A program made the position numbers and the translations under genes. Below, in pieces: positions 63,267 to 64,000 of a stretch of DNA of 64,000 bases (the stretch's first letter is position 1; each line of letters starts with the position of its first letter). Origin of the DNA: Streptomyces bambusae. GTDB taxonomy: Bacteria > Actinomycetota > Actinomycetes > Streptomycetales > Streptomycetaceae. The stretch is taken from assembly GCF_020532645.1 (NCBI RefSeq), contig NZ_JAJAUZ010000018.1, positions 61,509-125,508 on the forward strand, in the 5' to 3' direction. The notes beneath the pieces were generated by a model. The model was not told the origin of the DNA. It ran no database searches and saw only the letters and a list, made by a program, of their open reading frames with translations.

Positions 63267-63557
63267 TCAGAGATTCACCCGCTTCAGGTAGACCCGCTTC
63301 CGATGGGCGATGGCCTGATACCAGATCAGGAGGTGCTCGTCCTCATAAGTACGGAGGCGCATAGCGTGGGAGTCCTCGTGGAGACTGCCGTCTTTCGGGT
63401 CGAGGCCCATCGAGGCAAGCTCGACGAGGCCGTCCATCACGTGCCCCACGAGGCCCTACTGCTCCGCCGACATGTCACCGATGACCCAGACCCGGCTCGG
63501 GTCGCACTCCCATGCCCAGCCCTGGTCGTTCTCGGCGCCCTCCCCCCGGGAGTTCAC
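63267..63557 (-). pseudogene. Toxin-like gene interrupted by an in-frame TAG
   Basis: The frame opens with a GTG that overlaps the upstream gene stop by 4 bp, runs 33 codons (WAWECDPSRVWVIGD, then MSAEQ), meets TAG at 63456-63458 and continues in the same frame for 63 more codons (GLVGHVMDGLVELASMGLD, HLLIWYQAIAHRKRVYLK). The joined 96-residue protein has the size and late basic strands of RelE/ParE-like toxins. The coupling to a small acidic upstream gene fits a toxin-antitoxin pair. Family assignment is inference; a sequencing error would also explain the stop. Confidence 0.6.
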
Positions 63558-63910
63558 ATACCGAGCTCTTGCTGAGCGTCGGAGAGGAGACGGGCGCTCG
63601 CCGCCATGGCCGCCCGGAACTGCTCTTCCGAGGTGTCCGCCGAACCGACGATCCGCTCGGCGTCTGCCAAAGCACGGCTGCGGGCGGGCCAGCGGTGGAT
63701 GGCTACATGGGTAGCCCACTTGATGAGAAAGAACCGCAGCGGGTTGATCGCCCCCGTCTCGGCCGCACGATCGAACGCCTCGTGGCAGTCACGGTCGAAC
63801 TCGCCGAGGCTTCCCATGTCGATGCGCCGCACGGCGTCGCGGAGAGCCTCCCGCGTCATGGCCGGCTGCGGGATCAGCGGGCTGTCGCCCTCGGCGTGCT
63901 GTGCCGTCAT
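63554..63910 (-). CDS. DUF6247-like antitoxin candidate
   Basis: A 118-residue soluble protein (MTREALRDAVRRIDMGSLGEFDRDC, split by a bend; then INPLRFFLIKWATHVAIHRWP). It resembles actinobacterial DUF6247 proteins (recalled). A GGGAGGACGGG site precedes the ATG. It overlaps the interrupted downstream gene by 4 bp, the order antitoxin then toxin. Confidence 0.65.
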   Translation of the reverse strand: MTAQHAEGDSPLIPQPAMTREALRDAVRRIDMGSLGEFDRDCHEAFDRAAETGAINPLRFFLIKWATHVAIHRWPARSRALADAERIVGSADTSEEQFRAAMAASARLLSDAQQELGM

Positions 63911-64000
63911 CCCGTCCTCCCTGAGGGAACCTTGGGGAACCTCAGCGTACCCAAGACCGCAGCAACCTGGCCGTGAACGCAGAAAAGCCCCGCACCGTAA
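63911..64000. other. Right window edge
   Basis: Upstream region of the antitoxin-like gene. The last 25 bases look like the first arm of a GC-rich hairpin cut by the window edge. No gene is supported. Confidence 0.4.

Overview
The window is high-GC actinobacterial chromosome, almost certainly Streptomyces (or close kin). Evidence: third-position GC bias that produces long shadow frames on the opposite strand; many GTG starts; leaderless TAnnnT promoters; and diagnostic genes (GlnR, Nur, RsiG, mycothiol synthesis, PhoR-PhoP with PHO boxes, DUF1416/DUF3099/DUF2993 proteins). From memory, the gene order resembles S. coelicolor from about SCO4230 down to SCO4126; this was not checked. I see no rRNA, tRNA, CRISPR array, insertion sequence or prophage. 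It reads as conserved core, with some accessory material near 48-54 kb and at the right end.

Layout. 1-3.3 kb: phoR-phoP diverging from phoU around a PHO box, then a Cys-rich mini-protein. 3.3-9.2 kb: acetyltransferase, phosphoglycerate mutase, MFS exporter, YbjN protein, mshA and a methyltransferase. 9.4-13.7 kb: NlpC/P60 hydrolase, response-regulator/PP2C phosphatase, and an Xre regulator with an HBHA-like protein behind a 26-bp palindrome. 13.7-19.4 kb: PrmC-like methyltransferase, Eis-like acetyltransferase, rsiG, dtd, ygfZ, nur, a nitrobindin-like protein and a 33-residue membrane protein. 19.5-26.7 kb: an operon of three membrane-anchored proteins of one architecture, DUF3099, DUF1416-cysA with a leader peptide, DUF2993, a repeat-rich membrane protein and a MoaD-like protein. 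27-32.5 kb: glnR, a LacI regulator, an HtrA-like protease and an MprAB-like pair. 32.5-47.2 kb: PI-PLC, 5'-nucleotidase, mshD, ppk-CHAD-Nudix, pstSCAB, pit with a PhoU-like protein, and csoR. 47.2-55 kb: lipoprotein, small proteins, PAP2 phosphatase, wall hydrolase, thioesterase, LysE exporter, pentapeptide and collagen-like proteins, with two arrays of one GC-rich repeat family. 55.2-62.6 kb: six co-directional genes resembling a type IV secretion apparatus. 62.6-64 kb: acetyltransferase and a two-gene toxin-antitoxin-like pair whose toxin is cut by an in-frame stop.

How it works together. The strongest theme is phosphate: sensing (PhoR/PhoP/PhoU), high-affinity uptake (PstSCAB), low-affinity uptake (Pit with its PhoU-like partner), polyphosphate synthesis (Ppk) with a polyphosphate-binding CHAD protein and a Nudix hydrolase, and secreted scavenging enzymes (5'-nucleotidase, PI-PLC). 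Clear PHO-box repeats sit upstream of phoU/phoR and pstS. GlnR adds nitrogen control; mshA, mshD, cysA and a candidate SigR promoter add thiol and sulfur metabolism; Nur and CsoR add metal homeostasis; RsiG adds c-di-GMP control of sporulation. The least understood system is the six-gene type IV secretion-like machine: it has pilin-like, VirB8-like, TrbL-like, SCO6880-like and VirB4-like parts, no visible relaxase, and a coupling-protein-like subunit without a recognisable P-loop.
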